The notes under the pieces are model-generated. The model did no database searches and was not told the origin of the DNA. It saw nothing but the letters and a program-made list of their open reading frames with translations. A program made the position numbers and the translations under genes. Below, one piece after another: positions 7,804 through 19,413 of a stretch of DNA of 64,000 bases (the first letter of the stretch is position 1; each line of letters starts with the position of its first letter). This DNA is from Streptomyces atroolivaceus (GTDB taxonomy: Bacteria > Actinomycetota > Actinomycetes > Streptomycetales > Streptomycetaceae): NCBI RefSeq assembly GCF_000717025.1, contig NZ_JNXG01000003.1:1-64000 (forward strand). Reading direction: 5' to 3'.

Positions 7804-9834
7804 ATGACCCTGGGCAGCGCTGCTCCGCCACCCGGGGTGCCCGGGGCCCGTACGGAGCGGGCTGCCGGTCCGGCACGGAGTACTCCCCGTTTCGGCAGGG
7901 TCCTGCTGGGCGGCCGGTTGTTCCGCAACCGGACGCCCGGCGGCCCCGTGCCGCGGCTGCTGATGCGGTGGATCCGCGGGCCGTTGCTTCCGGCTGTCCG
8001 GCTGTGGAGGCGCAATCTGCAGCTACGCGTCGTCGCGGGGACGCTGCTGATGTCGATAGCCGTGGTGCTGCTCCTCGGCTTCGTCGTGATCGGGCAGGTC
8101 CGTAACGGCCTGCTCGAGGCGAAGGGCAAGGCCGCGCAGACCCAGGCGGCCGGCGGCTTCGCGGCCGCCCAGGCGAACGCGAACGCGCCCCTCGTCCCGG
8201 GGGACCAGGGCGCGGAGGGCGACGCCGACGGCGTGACGGCCAACACCTCCTGGCGCACCGAGCTCGTCGACCAGCTCGCCAGCGGTGGCGCGAACGCCTT
8301 CAACGTGGTGGCGCTCAGCGCCGACCCCGCGGGACAGGGCACCAGCCGCGCCCCGCGCGGCTCGGGCCGCGTGGAGGCGTCCAGCATCCCGCAGAGGCTG
8401 CGGGACGACGTGGGCAAGGGGGCGGGTGCCTTCCAGACGTACTCGCTGATCCGGTACTCGTACGGCAAGGAGCCGGAGCCCGGGCTCGTCGTCGGCAAGC
8501 GGCTCTACGACGTCGACCACAACCCGTACGAGCTGTACTACCTCTTCCCGCTCACGCAGGAGGAGAAGTCGCTGACCCTGGTCACGACGACGCTGGCCAC
8601 GGCAGGCCTGTTCGTGGTCGTGCTGCTGGGCGCGATCGCCTGGTTCGTGGTGCGCCAGGTCGTCACGCCCGTCCGGATGGCCGCAGGAATCGCCGAGAGG
8701 CTTTCCGCGGGCAGACTCCAGGAGCGGATGAAGGTCACCGGTGAGGACGACATCGCACGCCTCGGCGAGGCCTTCAACAAGATGGCTCAGAACCTGCAGC
8801 TGAAGATCCAGCAGCTGGAGGAGCTCTCCCGTATGCAGCGGCGTTTCGTCTCGGACGTCAGTCATGAGCTGCGCACCCCCCTGACGACCGTGCGGATGGC
8901 CGCCGATGTCATCCACGAGGCGCGCGTCGACTTCGACCCGGTGACGGCCCGGTCCGCGGAGCTGCTGGGCGACCAGCTCGACCGCTTCGAGTCGCTCCTG
9001 TCCGACCTGCTGGAGATCAGCAGGTTCGACGCGGGGGCAGCGGCGCTGGAAGCCGAACCGATAGATCTGCGCACGGTGGTCCGGAGGGTGATCGGCGGTG
9101 CCGAGCCGCTCGCGGAGCGCAAGGGCAGCCGGATCCGGGTGGTGGGTGACGAACAGCCCGTCGTCGCGGAAGCGGACGCACGCCGCGTCGAGCGGGTCCT
9201 GCGCAATCTAGTCGTCAACGCCGTCGAGCACGGCGAGGGCCGGGACGTCATCGTGCGGATGGGTGTCGCCCAGGGTGCTGTCGCGGTGGCGGTGAGGGAC
9301 TACGGCGTGGGGCTCAAGCCCGGCGAGGCGACCAGGGTCTTCAACCGCTTCTGGCGGGCGGACCCGGCGCGTGCCCGCACCACCGGTGGCACCGGCCTGG
9401 GACTGTCGATCGCCGTCGAGGACGCCCGGCTGCACGGAGGCTGGCTGCAGGCCTGGGGCGAGCCCGGCGGAGGCTCGCAGTTCCGGCTGACCCTGCCGCG
9501 TACGGCGGACGAGCCACTGCGCGGTTCGCCGATACCGCTGGAGCCGGAGGACTCCCGGCGCAACCGGGAGGACCGTGAGCGTGCGGAGGCCGCGCCGGCG
9601 GTGGACGATCACCGGCTGATGGCCGTGCCGAGCCAGGCAGGTTCCACGGCGCGTTCGCAGGTGGCTGTGCAGGCCCACGGCCAGGCGCAACGCACGCCGG
9701 CATCGGTCCACCCGGCGGCTCTGCCGGGCAACGGAGCACGTGTGGTGTCGCGACCGGCAGAGGACAGGCCGGGCGGGGGCGCCCACCCGGAGACGCAGGA
9801 TCCTGACCAGGAGGACACGACTCGTGGACACTGA
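7804..9834 (+). CDS. mtrB: Sensor histidine kinase MtrB
   Basis: A 676-residue membrane sensor kinase that phosphorylates MtrA. The order is a cytoplasmic N-terminus, TM1 at about residues 75-100, an extracytoplasmic sensor region to about 258, TM2 at about 258-282, HAMP, then HisKA with the phospho-acceptor His at residue 354 (SDVSHELRTPLT). HATPase follows (N box RNLVVNAVEHGEG, G boxes GVGLK and TGGTGLGLSI). A 110-residue low-complexity tail follows the kinase core. The ATG at 7804 is one base after the mtrA stop. The 3' end overlaps the start of lpqB by 11 bases. Confidence 0.96.
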   Translation: MTLGSAAPPPGVPGARTERAAGPARSTPRFGRVLLGGRLFRNRTPGGPVPRLLMRWIRGPLLPAVRLWRRNLQLRVVAGTLLMSIAVVLLLGFVVIGQVRNGLLEAKGKAAQTQAAGGFAAAQANANAPLVPGDQGAEGDADGVTANTSWRTELVDQLASGGANAFNVVALSADPAGQGTSRAPRGSGRVEASSIPQRLRDDVGKGAGAFQTYSLIRYSYGKEPEPGLVVGKRLYDVDHNPYELYYLFPLTQEEKSLTLVTTTLATAGLFVVVLLGAIAWFVVRQVVTPVRMAAGIAERLSAGRLQERMKVTGEDDIARLGEAFNKMAQNLQLKIQQLEELSRMQRRFVSDVSHELRTPLTTVRMAADVIHEARVDFDPVTARSAELLGDQLDRFESLLSDLLEISRFDAGAAALEAEPIDLRTVVRRVIGGAEPLAERKGSRIRVVGDEQPVVAEADARRVERVLRNLVVNAVEHGEGRDVIVRMGVAQGAVAVAVRDYGVGLKPGEATRVFNRFWRADPARARTTGGTGLGLSIAVEDARLHGGWLQAWGEPGGGSQFRLTLPRTADEPLRGSPIPLEPEDSRRNREDRERAEAAPAVDDHRLMAVPSQAGSTARSQVAVQAHGQAQRTPASVHPAALPGNGARVVSRPAEDRPGGGAHPETQDPDQEDTTRGH

Positions 9835-11689
9835 CCGTCGTCGGGGCGGCCACGGCCGGGCGGTGCGTCTGTCCGTGCTGCTCGGCTGCGGCGTCGTGGT
9901 GCTCGCAGGGTGCGGAGCGATGCCGGTCACCGGCGACGTGAAGGCGGTCGACGCCTCGCAGCCGGGCGATTCCCAGGTTCAGGTGTACGCCGTGCCGCCG
10001 AGGGAGGGTGCTTCGCCCCTCGAGGTCGTGGACGGCTTCCTGGAGTCGATGACGAGCGACGACCCCGACTTCCGGACGACCCGCACCTACCTGACGGCGA
10101 AGGCCGCCGACGCCTGGCAGCCGGGCGAGGGCACCACCGTGCTCGCGAAGGCACCCAACCGCAACGGGCCCACCATCCGCGACAGGGCGCACCGGGCCGA
10201 CGAGACGACCTACACGCTGACCGGCGAACAGGTGGCGGCGGTCGACGCGCAGAGTTCCTACCGGCCGCTGGCGCCGTCGGAGTACTCCCAGATGCTTCAT
10301 CTGGTCCAGGAGAAGGGGGCGGACGGCAAGCAGGAATGGCGCATCGACATCGTGCCTGACGGCTTGGTGCTCGGGCAGTCCGACTTCAAGCGCCTGTACC
10401 GGTCCGTGAACAAGTACTACTTCGCCGCCGGACGCACGGACGACGCATCCGCACTGGTCGCCGACCCCGTCTACGTGCGGAACCGCATCGACCCCGTCAC
10501 GCGGATGGACACGGCGACGCAGACGGTGCGCACCCTGCTCGAAGGCCCGTCGAACTGGCTGCGACCCGTGGTCGACTCACGCTTCCCCGCCGGTACGGCG
10601 CTGAGGAAGGGGGTCACTTCTCTGGCGCCGGACGATCAGAACGTCCTCAAGGTGCCGCTCAACAAAAAGGCCGACAAGGCCGGCCAGGGCGCCTGCCGGA
10701 TGATGGCGGCCCAGGTGCTCTTCACGCTGAGGGACCTGACGTCCGCCCGGGTGGGGCAGGTGGAGCTGCAGGGTGAGCGCGGTCCCTTGTGCTCCCTCGG
10801 TGCCGACGAGGCCGAGGACTTCGCCTCGGACAAGGGATCCGAGGGCCCCGACAGCCAGTACTTCGTCGACGGCGAGGGGCATGTGCAGCGCATCCCCGGG
10901 AGCAGCAGGGGAAGTGGTGACCCGCAGCCGGTGATCGGACCGCTGGGCGGCGGGACGGTGGCGATGAGCGCTGTGGGTGTGGCCCGGGACGAACAGCAGG
11001 CCGCAGCGGTCTCCGCGAACCAGCAGGACCTCTACGTGTCCTCACTCACCGAGGAGAGCGAGCCGGCCGCCCCTGTGGTGACCAGTCGCGCGAAGAAGGC
11101 CGCGGACCGGCTGTCGGTGCCGAGCTGGGACGGCCGGGGTGATCTGTGGGTCGCCGACCGTGATCCGGCGGACCCGAGGCTGCTGCGCCTGGTGGGAGGG
11201 TCAGGGGAACCGCAGGAGGTTTCGGTGCCGGGGCTGTACGGCGGGCGGATCGAGGCGCTTCGGATGTCGGCGGACGGTGTGAGGATCGCTCTGCGGGTGT
11301 CGAAGGACGGGCACACGACACTGCACATCGGCCGGGTCGAGCGTCACGGTTCGGGGGAGGCCGAGCAGGTCTCGGTGGAGGACCTGCGCCAGGCCGCACC
11401 CCAGCTGACCGACGTGACGGCTGTCTCCTGGTCGGGCCGCAGCCGTCTCGTGGTGGTCGGCAAGGAGGAGGGCGGTGTGCAGCAGGTGCGTTACGTGCAG
11501 GCCGACGGGTCCACGTCGTCGTCCGGGGTCCTGCCCGGCGTGAACCAGGTGACGGCGGTCGCGGCTGCTGACGACGAGCAGCTGCCGCTGATGGCGGACA
11601 CCGAGAGCGACGGGATAGTGAAGTTGTCGCCGGGAGACAACTGGCAGACGGTCCTCAAGGAGGGCTCCTCGCTGGTCTACCCGGGCTGA
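9824..11689 (+). CDS. lpqB: Lipoprotein LpqB, MtrAB accessory
   Basis: A 621-residue secreted lipoprotein. The signal peptide (residues 1-29) ends in a lipobox LAGC with lipidated Cys30. An N-terminal GerMN-like region (about 60-340, including DPVYVRNRIDPVTRMDTATQTV) is followed by a beta-propeller-like C-terminus. LpqB modulates MtrB signalling in actinobacteria. The start is GTG at 9824, preceded 9 bases upstream by a strong AGGAGG. This start lies inside the end of mtrB, indicating coupled translation. It completes the conserved mtrA-mtrB-lpqB set. Confidence 0.95.
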   Translation: MDTDRRRGGHGRAVRLSVLLGCGVVVLAGCGAMPVTGDVKAVDASQPGDSQVQVYAVPPREGASPLEVVDGFLESMTSDDPDFRTTRTYLTAKAADAWQPGEGTTVLAKAPNRNGPTIRDRAHRADETTYTLTGEQVAAVDAQSSYRPLAPSEYSQMLHLVQEKGADGKQEWRIDIVPDGLVLGQSDFKRLYRSVNKYYFAAGRTDDASALVADPVYVRNRIDPVTRMDTATQTVRTLLEGPSNWLRPVVDSRFPAGTALRKGVTSLAPDDQNVLKVPLNKKADKAGQGACRMMAAQVLFTLRDLTSARVGQVELQGERGPLCSLGADEAEDFASDKGSEGPDSQYFVDGEGHVQRIPGSSRGSGDPQPVIGPLGGGTVAMSAVGVARDEQQAAAVSANQQDLYVSSLTEESEPAAPVVTSRAKKAADRLSVPSWDGRGDLWVADRDPADPRLLRLVGGSGEPQEVSVPGLYGGRIEALRMSADGVRIALRVSKDGHTTLHIGRVERHGSGEAEQVSVEDLRQAAPQLTDVTAVSWSGRSRLVVVGKEEGGVQQVRYVQADGSTSSSGVLPGVNQVTAVAAADDEQLPLMADTESDGIVKLSPGDNWQTVLKEGSSLVYPG

Positions 11690-11801
11690 GCGGGGCACGC
11701 CCGCCGGGTTCGCCCAGACGCCGTTTCTGCCTCTTCCCCGGTTGCCCACAGGGTTGTCCACAGGCGTGGCGGGAGCACCGCCACGGGGGCACAGTGGGAC
11801 T

Positions 11802-12521
11802 GTGCGGGACTGGTGGCGGGAGATCGTCGGGCTGGTGCTGCCCGTGGCCTGTGGGGGTTGCGGCAGGCCGCGGACAGAGTTGTGCGAGGGGTGCGCCGCC
11901 GGGCTGGCGGCCGAGCCGCGCCGAGTGCGCCCGACCCCCGAGCCCGTGGGCCTCCCCGTGGTCCACGCGGCGGCGGCGTACGAGAACGCCGTACGCGCGA
12001 TGCTGCTGGCCCACAAGGAGCGCGGGGCACTCGGCCTCGCCGGAGCGCTCGGCGCGGCGCTGGCGGCCGCTGTGCGGGCCGGAGAGGGGTATGCGGGCGA
12101 TGCGGGGACCCTCCTGCTGGTTCCCGTGCCGTCGGCGAGGCGGGCCACCGCCGGGCGTGGACATGATCCGGCGCGGAGGATCGCCGCAGCCGCCGCGGCC
12201 GAGCTGCGGCGCGGGGGCACGCGGACCCGGGTGCTCGCAGTGCTGCGGCAGCGGCGCGCGGTGGCGGACCAGGCAGGGCTGGGGGCCCGGGAGCGGCAGG
12301 TGAATCTGGCGGGCGCGCTCGTCGTCGTGGACCGCGGCCGGAGGCTGCTCGGCGAGGGCCGGGTCGTGCTGGTGGACGACCTGCTGACGACGGGGGCGTC
12401 CCTGGCGGAAGCGGCGCGCGCGGTCCGCGCCGGGAGCGACGCCGGTGACGGCACGGTGGGGCGGCTCCGGGCCGCGGTTGTCGCAGCCTCTCCGTCTGCC
12501 TTCGCCATAAACCGGAACTGA
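11802..12521 (+). CDS. comF: ComF family protein (phosphoribosyltransferase-like)
   Basis: A 239-residue protein. It has an N-terminal zinc-finger-like cysteine set (CGGCGRPRTELCEGC, residues about 14-28) and a C-terminal phosphoribosyltransferase domain with the PRPP-binding motif VVLVDDLLTTGASLAEA (about residue 190). This is the ComFC/GntX architecture. In naturally competent bacteria ComF takes part in DNA uptake; its role in Streptomyces is not established. The start is GTG at 11802; the open frame extends 20 codons further upstream without family similarity. comF precedes hpf with a 330-base gap that holds a structured interval. Confidence 0.88.
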   Translation: MRDWWREIVGLVLPVACGGCGRPRTELCEGCAAGLAAEPRRVRPTPEPVGLPVVHAAAAYENAVRAMLLAHKERGALGLAGALGAALAAAVRAGEGYAGDAGTLLLVPVPSARRATAGRGHDPARRIAAAAAAELRRGGTRTRVLAVLRQRRAVADQAGLGARERQVNLAGALVVVDRGRRLLGEGRVVLVDDLLTTGASLAEAARAVRAGSDAGDGTVGRLRAAVVAASPSAFAINRN

Positions 12522-12570
12522 CAGATAACTCGCATCGTTGCAGGTAGTGAGTGGGCAAAGGGCCCCGATC

Positions 12571-12830
12571 GGAGGTACGCGTGAGTAGCGGGTGCCGACA
12601 CGGTGGTGGTCAGGCTATGTTCGGTTGTGAGGGACGGTGAATTCCGCACCTCGACGAATGCACCACCAGGTTTCGGGCAGGTAACTCACCAGCAGGCCAG
12701 AAGCATGGAAATCGGTGGGGTGGAGTCCCCGCCGATGGGGGAGGAGGAGGTGACAGCCACCGAGTCCGCGGCTCCGGCGATCACCGGAGTCTGGTGCAAA
12801 AAGGGAGATGCTCCGCCGCCGAAGCGGAGC
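12571..12830 (+). ncRNA. Candidate raiA-motif structured RNA between comF and hpf
   Basis: The 330 bases between comF and the conserved start of hpf (raiA) hold several nested inverted repeats readable on the plus strand. These are GTGAGT 12581-12586 with ACTCAC 12684-12689; GGTGGTG 12602-12608 with CACCACC 12661-12667; a 10-11 bp hairpin 12711-12736 (one G-T wobble, 6-base loop); and a 7-bp hairpin 12810-12830 just upstream of the hpf ribosome binding site. The raiA-motif ncRNA class is known from Bacillota and Actinomycetota and typically lies exactly between raiA and comFC. Position and folding support the call. The boundaries are approximate, and no match to the published consensus was computed. 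Confidence 0.5.
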
Positions 12831-12851
12831 GATCCGGGAACGGAGTTCTGC

Positions 12852-13541
12852 GTGGACATCGTCGTCAAGGGCCGCAAGACCGAGGTGCCCGAGCGGTTCC
12901 GCAAGCACGTGGCCGAGAAGCTGAAGCTGGACAAGATCCAGAAGTTCGACGGCAAGGTGATCAGCCTCGACGTCGAGGTGTCCAAGGAGCCGAATCCCCG
13001 TCAGGCCGACCGTGCGGCAAGGGTGGAGATCACGCTCCGCTCGCGTGGGCCGGTCATCCGGGCGGAGGCGGCGGCGGGCGACCCGTACGCAGCGCTTGAC
13101 CTGGCCACCGACAAGCTGGACACCCAGCTGCGCAAGGAGCACGACAAGCGCTACAGCAGGCGCGGCAACGGCCGGCTGTCCGCAGCCGAGGTCGGAGAGG
13201 TCGTGCCGGACGCCGCCTCGTTCAACGGGGACGGCGAGCTGATCCCCACGGAGCCGGAGCCGTCCGTGCCCACCAAGAGGATCGGCTCGCTCGAGGTGCA
13301 GGGCGACGGGCCGCTCGTGGTGCGCGAGAAGACGCACGTGGCAGCGCCGATGACACTCGACCAGGCTCTCTACGAGATGGAACTGGTCGGGCACGACTTC
13401 TATCTGTTCGTCGACTCCGAGACCAAGGAGCCCAGTGTCGTCTACCGGCGGCACGCCTACGACTACGGTGTCATCCACCTGAGGACCGACCCGCTGGCCT
13501 CCGACGAGGCGGGCGGCGCGGGCGGTGCGCTCGGCGGCTGA
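12852..13541 (+). CDS. hpf: Long-form ribosome hibernation promoting factor (HPF/RaiA)
   Basis: A 229-residue long HPF. The N-terminal S30AE domain (residues 1-105, starting MDIVVKGRKTEVPERF) binds the 30S decoding region. The C-terminal domain (about 165-220, with APMTLDQALYEMELVGHDFY and ETKEPSVVYRRHAYDYGVIH) mediates dimerisation of 70S ribosomes into inactive 100S particles during dormancy. The start is taken as GTG at 12852, where family similarity begins and a GGAACGGAG sequence lies upstream. The frame remains open for 83 further codons, but these coincide with the structured interval and lack family similarity. Confidence 0.92.
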   Translation: MDIVVKGRKTEVPERFRKHVAEKLKLDKIQKFDGKVISLDVEVSKEPNPRQADRAARVEITLRSRGPVIRAEAAAGDPYAALDLATDKLDTQLRKEHDKRYSRRGNGRLSAAEVGEVVPDAASFNGDGELIPTEPEPSVPTKRIGSLEVQGDGPLVVREKTHVAAPMTLDQALYEMELVGHDFYLFVDSETKEPSVVYRRHAYDYGVIHLRTDPLASDEAGGAGGALGG

Positions 13542-13694
13542 CACCCACCACTCACAGCCGGTACACGGTGCCCCTGGAAGCGTTCGCGCCCTCCGGGGGC
13601 ACCGCGCGCTGGCGCAGGGGGCACCGCTTCGGCGGCCGGGCATGAAAGCATGGCGTCCCAGGCCAATCAGTGCTCTGTGCACTGCCGTTGGCAG

Positions 13695-13716
13695 ACTGCC
13701 TGTGACCTCAGGCAGT
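13695..13716 (+). promoter_or_regulatory. Leader hairpin upstream of response regulator gene
   Basis: A 7-bp perfect inverted repeat (ACTGCCT 13695-13701 with AGGCAGT 13710-13716) ends 20 bases before the response regulator start and just upstream of its GGGGGAGG ribosome binding site. A second copy of CACTGCC at 13680-13686 could pair with GGCAGTG 13711-13717 instead, giving two mutually exclusive folds. It may be a terminator of hpf, a leader element or an operator. Confidence 0.35.
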
Positions 13717-13736
13717 GGCCTTCAGGGGGAGGAACG

Positions 13737-14489
13737 ATGGCGGACACCTTCGGGCCCGTGCGCGGGACGAACGATGCCGACAGCGCTGCCGGTGCGGATT
13801 CCTCTGCGGACAGCGGCGGTTCCCGCAAGGAGCCCATCAGGGTTCTCGTGGTGGACGATCACGCGCTTTTCCGCAGAGGTCTGGAGATCGTCCTCGCGCA
13901 GGAGGAGGACATCCAGGTCGTCGGGGAGGCCGGGGACGGGGCGGAGGCCGTCGACAAGGCGGCGGACCTGCTCCCCGACATCGTGCTGATGGACGTGCGT
14001 ATGCCCAAGCGCGGCGGCATCGAAGCCTGCACCTCCATCAAGGAGGTGGCCCCCAGCGCGAAGATCATCATGCTGACCATCAGCGATGAGGAGGCCGACC
14101 TCTACGAGGCGATCAAGGCGGGAGCCACCGGCTATCTCCTCAAGGAGATCTCGACGGACGAGGTGGCCACGGCCATTCGCGCGGTGGCGGACGGCCAGTC
14201 CCAGATCAGCCCTTCGATGGCCTCCAAACTGCTCACCGAGTTCAAGTCGATGATCCAGCGCACCGACGAGCGCCGGCTCGTCCCCGCACCTCGGCTCACC
14301 GAGCGGGAGCTGGAAGTGCTCAAGCTCGTGGCCACAGGCATGAACAACCGTGATATCGCCAAGGAATTGTTCATTTCCGAGAACACGGTGAAGAACCACG
14401 TCCGCAATATCCTGGAGAAGCTCCAGCTGCACTCCCGGATGGAAGCCGTGGTCTATGCGATGCGGGAGAAGATCCTCGAGATCAGGTAG
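13737..14489 (+). CDS. Orphan NarL/LuxR-family response regulator
   Basis: A 250-residue response regulator. Receiver domain from residue 33 ([18 protein letters not shown]) with phospho-acceptor D86 ([12 protein letters not shown]) and Lys in LLKEIS. A LuxR-type helix-turn-helix closes the C-terminus ([22 protein letters not shown], then [14 protein letters not shown]). A 30-residue Ser/Asp/Gly-rich N-terminal extension precedes the receiver. No histidine kinase gene is adjacent, so it is an orphan. By position it corresponds to S. coelicolor SCO3008, which I recall as OrrA, but I am not certain. The ATG at 13737 has a strong GGGGGAGG site 6 bases upstream. Its 3' end overlaps the convergent downstream gene by 8 bases. 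Confidence 0.92.
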   Translation: MADTFGPVRGTNDADSAAGADSSADSGGSRKEPIRVLVVDDHALFRRGLEIVLAQEEDIQVVGEAGDGAEAVDKAADLLPDIVLMDVRMPKRGGIEACTSIKEVAPSAKIIMLTISDEEADLYEAIKAGATGYLLKEISTDEVATAIRAVADGQSQISPSMASKLLTEFKSMIQRTDERRLVPAPRLTERELEVLKLVATGMNNRDIAKELFISENTVKNHVRNILEKLQLHSRMEAVVYAMREKILEIR

Positions 14490-15687
14490 CGGCGGCAGGC
14501 CGTCCGGTGCCTGAGGCGAGGACCCGGGCGATCTCCGCCACGAGCGGCTCGCGCAGCTCCGGTGCGTCGACGCGCTCCAGCCGTACATCCGTGCAGCCGA
14601 CCCAGGAGGCCGCCTCCACGAGGGCCTCGGCCATCGGCGTCACGGACTTCTGGCTGTCCAGAGACACCTGGCGGGCGACCAGTGTGGTCCCTTCCCTGGC
14701 CGGATCGACCCTGCCGCGAAGCCTGCCGCCGGCCAGCAGCGGCATCGCGAAGTAGCCGTGTATCCGCTTGGGCCGGGGGACGTACGCCTCCAGACGATGG
14801 GTGAATCCGAAGATCCGCTCCGTGCGTGCCCGTTCCCAGATCAATGAGTCGAACGGTGACAGCAGCGTCGTACGGTGCCGTCCGCGCGGTTCGGAGGCCA
14901 GGGCCTCGGGGTGTGCCCACGCAGGCTTCGCCCAGCCCCGCACGGAGACCGGGACCAGCCCGGAGTCCGCCACCACGGCGTCGAACTGCTCGGCCTTGAG
15001 CCGGTGGTAGTCGGCGATGTCAGCCCGGGTGCCGACTCCCAGTGACCGGCCCGCCAGGGCCACCAGCCGCCGCAGGCACTCGGTGTCGTCCAGGTCGTCG
15101 TGGAGCACGGCGTCGGGGATCGCGCGCTCGGCGAGGTCGTAGACCCGCTTCCAGCCGCGCCGCTCGGTGCACACCACCTCGCCGTACATCAGGGCCCGCT
15201 CGACGGCGACCTTGGACGCGGACCAGTCCCACCACTCGCCGCCGTTCTTCGCGCCTCCGAGCTCCGTCGCCGTCAGCGGGCCCTCGGCACTCAGCTGTTC
15301 GATCACAGTCTTGTACGCACCGTCGGGCAGGTCGTGGTTCCAGTGTGGCCGGGCCCTGTACGCACGGCGGCGGAACGCGAAGTGCGGCCACTCCTCGACC
15401 GGCAGGATGCACGCGGCATGGGACCAGTACTCGAAGGAACGGCCCCCCGACCAGTAGGCGTCGTCGACCGTGCGGCGGCCGAGCGCGCCGAGGCGGGCGT
15501 ACGGCACGAGCTCGTGAGACCTGGCCAGGACCGAGATCGTGTCGAGCTGGACCGCCCCGAGGCGGCGGAGCACCCCCCGGACCCCGCCCCGGCGGTCCGG
15601 GGCACCGAGCAGTCCCTGGGCGCGCAGGGCGATACGGCGTGCTTGGTCGGCGGAGAGCTCCAGGGCGGGCGGCGGCACAGACGTCAT
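14482..15687 (-). CDS. YcaQ-like winged-helix DNA glycosylase family protein
   Basis: A 401-residue protein of the HTH_42 (DUF1006) winged-helix family, which includes E. coli YcaQ, a DNA glycosylase that unhooks interstrand crosslinks, and Streptomyces AlkZ-type self-resistance glycosylases. The N-terminal motif [17 protein letters not shown] contains the Q-x-D residues used by YcaQ-type enzymes (AlkZ types use Q-x-Q). Conserved blocks [19 protein letters not shown] and [19 protein letters not shown] are present. This points to a general housekeeping repair enzyme and not a dedicated resistance protein. The ATG at 15687 was chosen because similarity starts there; the open frame continues 35 codons upstream. 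Confidence 0.85.
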   Translation of the reverse strand: MTSVPPPALELSADQARRIALRAQGLLGAPDRRGGVRGVLRRLGAVQLDTISVLARSHELVPYARLGALGRRTVDDAYWSGGRSFEYWSHAACILPVEEWPHFAFRRRAYRARPHWNHDLPDGAYKTVIEQLSAEGPLTATELGGAKNGGEWWDWSASKVAVERALMYGEVVCTERRGWKRVYDLAERAIPDAVLHDDLDDTECLRRLVALAGRSLGVGTRADIADYHRLKAEQFDAVVADSGLVPVSVRGWAKPAWAHPEALASEPRGRHRTTLLSPFDSLIWERARTERIFGFTHRLEAYVPRPKRIHGYFAMPLLAGGRLRGRVDPAREGTTLVARQVSLDSQKSVTPMAEALVEAASWVGCTDVRLERVDAPELREPLVAEIARVLASGTGRPAAAT

Positions 15688-15697
15688 GGAGCGAACC

Positions 15698-16288
15698 CTA
15701 GAGCGCGCCACTGACATCCGGGGCGGGCCGGTGGGGATGGGTTCCGGGCAGTCCCAGATCGGCCGGGAGCAGAGCGCCGGTCCAGGTGTCATGCCGTATG
15801 CCCTTGTTGAGGAGCGCCGAACGCTGCTCGCCCTCCATGCGGAAGCCGGCGCGCAGGGCGACCGCCCTGGACGGGGCGTTGCCGATCTCCGCCCGCCACT
15901 CGAGGCGGTCCGCGGGGAGGGCGGTGAACGCCCAGCGGGCCGCCGCGAGCACCGCTTCCGTCATGAGACCGGCGCCACGGTGTTCCTTCGCCGTCCAGAA
16001 ACCCACCTCGTACGTGCCCGGCAGGTTGCGCCGGTTCACGCCGAGCGCGCCGACGAGCGGCCCGCCGCCCCGCAGCAGCACCGCGAAGTTGTACATCGTG
16101 TCGTCCTGCCAGCCCGAGGGTGAGAGCTTCCGGGTGAAGAGCTCCGCGTCGGCACGTGTGTACGGCGACGGGACAACCGTCCAGCGCTGGATCTCCGGAT
16201 CCTGGCAGGCGGTGTGCGTCGCTTCCGCGTCCTCGGGCGCGAAGGGCCGCATGAGCAGGCGTTCAGTGGTGAGGGTGACGGGATCCAT
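15698..16288 (-). CDS. GNAT-family N-acetyltransferase
   Basis: A 196-residue acetyltransferase of the RimJ/RimL-like GNAT subgroup: N-terminal LTTERLLMRPFAPEDAEA, central YEVGFWTAKEHRGAGLMTEA (acetyl-CoA binding motif A) and NAPSRAVALRAGFRMEGEQR (motif B), the usual order. The substrate cannot be told from sequence; relatives acetylate protein N-termini or small molecules. The ATG at 16288 begins the conserved block; thirteen more upstream codons are open but not family-like. It lies 10 bases upstream of the YcaQ-like gene on the same strand, so the two are probably co-transcribed. Confidence 0.88.
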   Translation of the reverse strand: MDPVTLTTERLLMRPFAPEDAEATHTACQDPEIQRWTVVPSPYTRADAELFTRKLSPSGWQDDTMYNFAVLLRGGGPLVGALGVNRRNLPGTYEVGFWTAKEHRGAGLMTEAVLAAARWAFTALPADRLEWRAEIGNAPSRAVALRAGFRMEGEQRSALLNKGIRHDTWTGALLPADLGLPGTHPHRPAPDVSGAL

Positions 16289-16529
16289 GCGGGGATTCTC
16301 GTGACACGGGGCGCGGGAAGCGAGCACTTTTCGGTGCTTCCCGGCACCTTCCGTCCCCTCCAGCCGTTGTCCTGGAAGGGTGCGGTGGGGAGAACGCGGC
16401 GGCAGCCCTCCCGGCGTGGCGGGGTCCTCGCTTACGATGGCCGTTGCGGTGGGGCCTACCTGCCGTGCCCGCGCCAGAGTCCATCACACGACCCAGTGCC
16501 AGGCCCGACCGGCAAGGAGACCAGCCTCA

Positions 16530-19352
<2,823 letters not shown>

Positions 19353-19369
19353 CGCGCGGCACGTCTGAG

Positions 19370-19413
19370 AACGGCCTGGCCCGGACACCGGACGGTGTCC
19401 GGGCCAGGCCGTT
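19370..19413 (+). terminator. secA transcription terminator
   Basis: A perfect 20-bp inverted repeat (19370-19389 with 19394-19413) and a 4-base loop start 18 bases after the secA stop. No long T run follows, as is common in Streptomyces. It lies between convergent genes and may work in both directions. Confidence 0.9.

Noticed and set aside
12603..12851. N-terminal 83-residue extension of HPF
   Set aside because: Family similarity starts at the GTG 12852; the upstream stretch is rich in inverted repeats and has no HPF similarity. It cannot be fully excluded without 5'-end data.
14482..15687. Self-resistance AlkZ-type glycosylase for a DNA-alkylating natural product
   Set aside because: The motif is Q-x-D (YcaQ type) and there is no biosynthetic cluster nearby; a housekeeping repair role is simpler.
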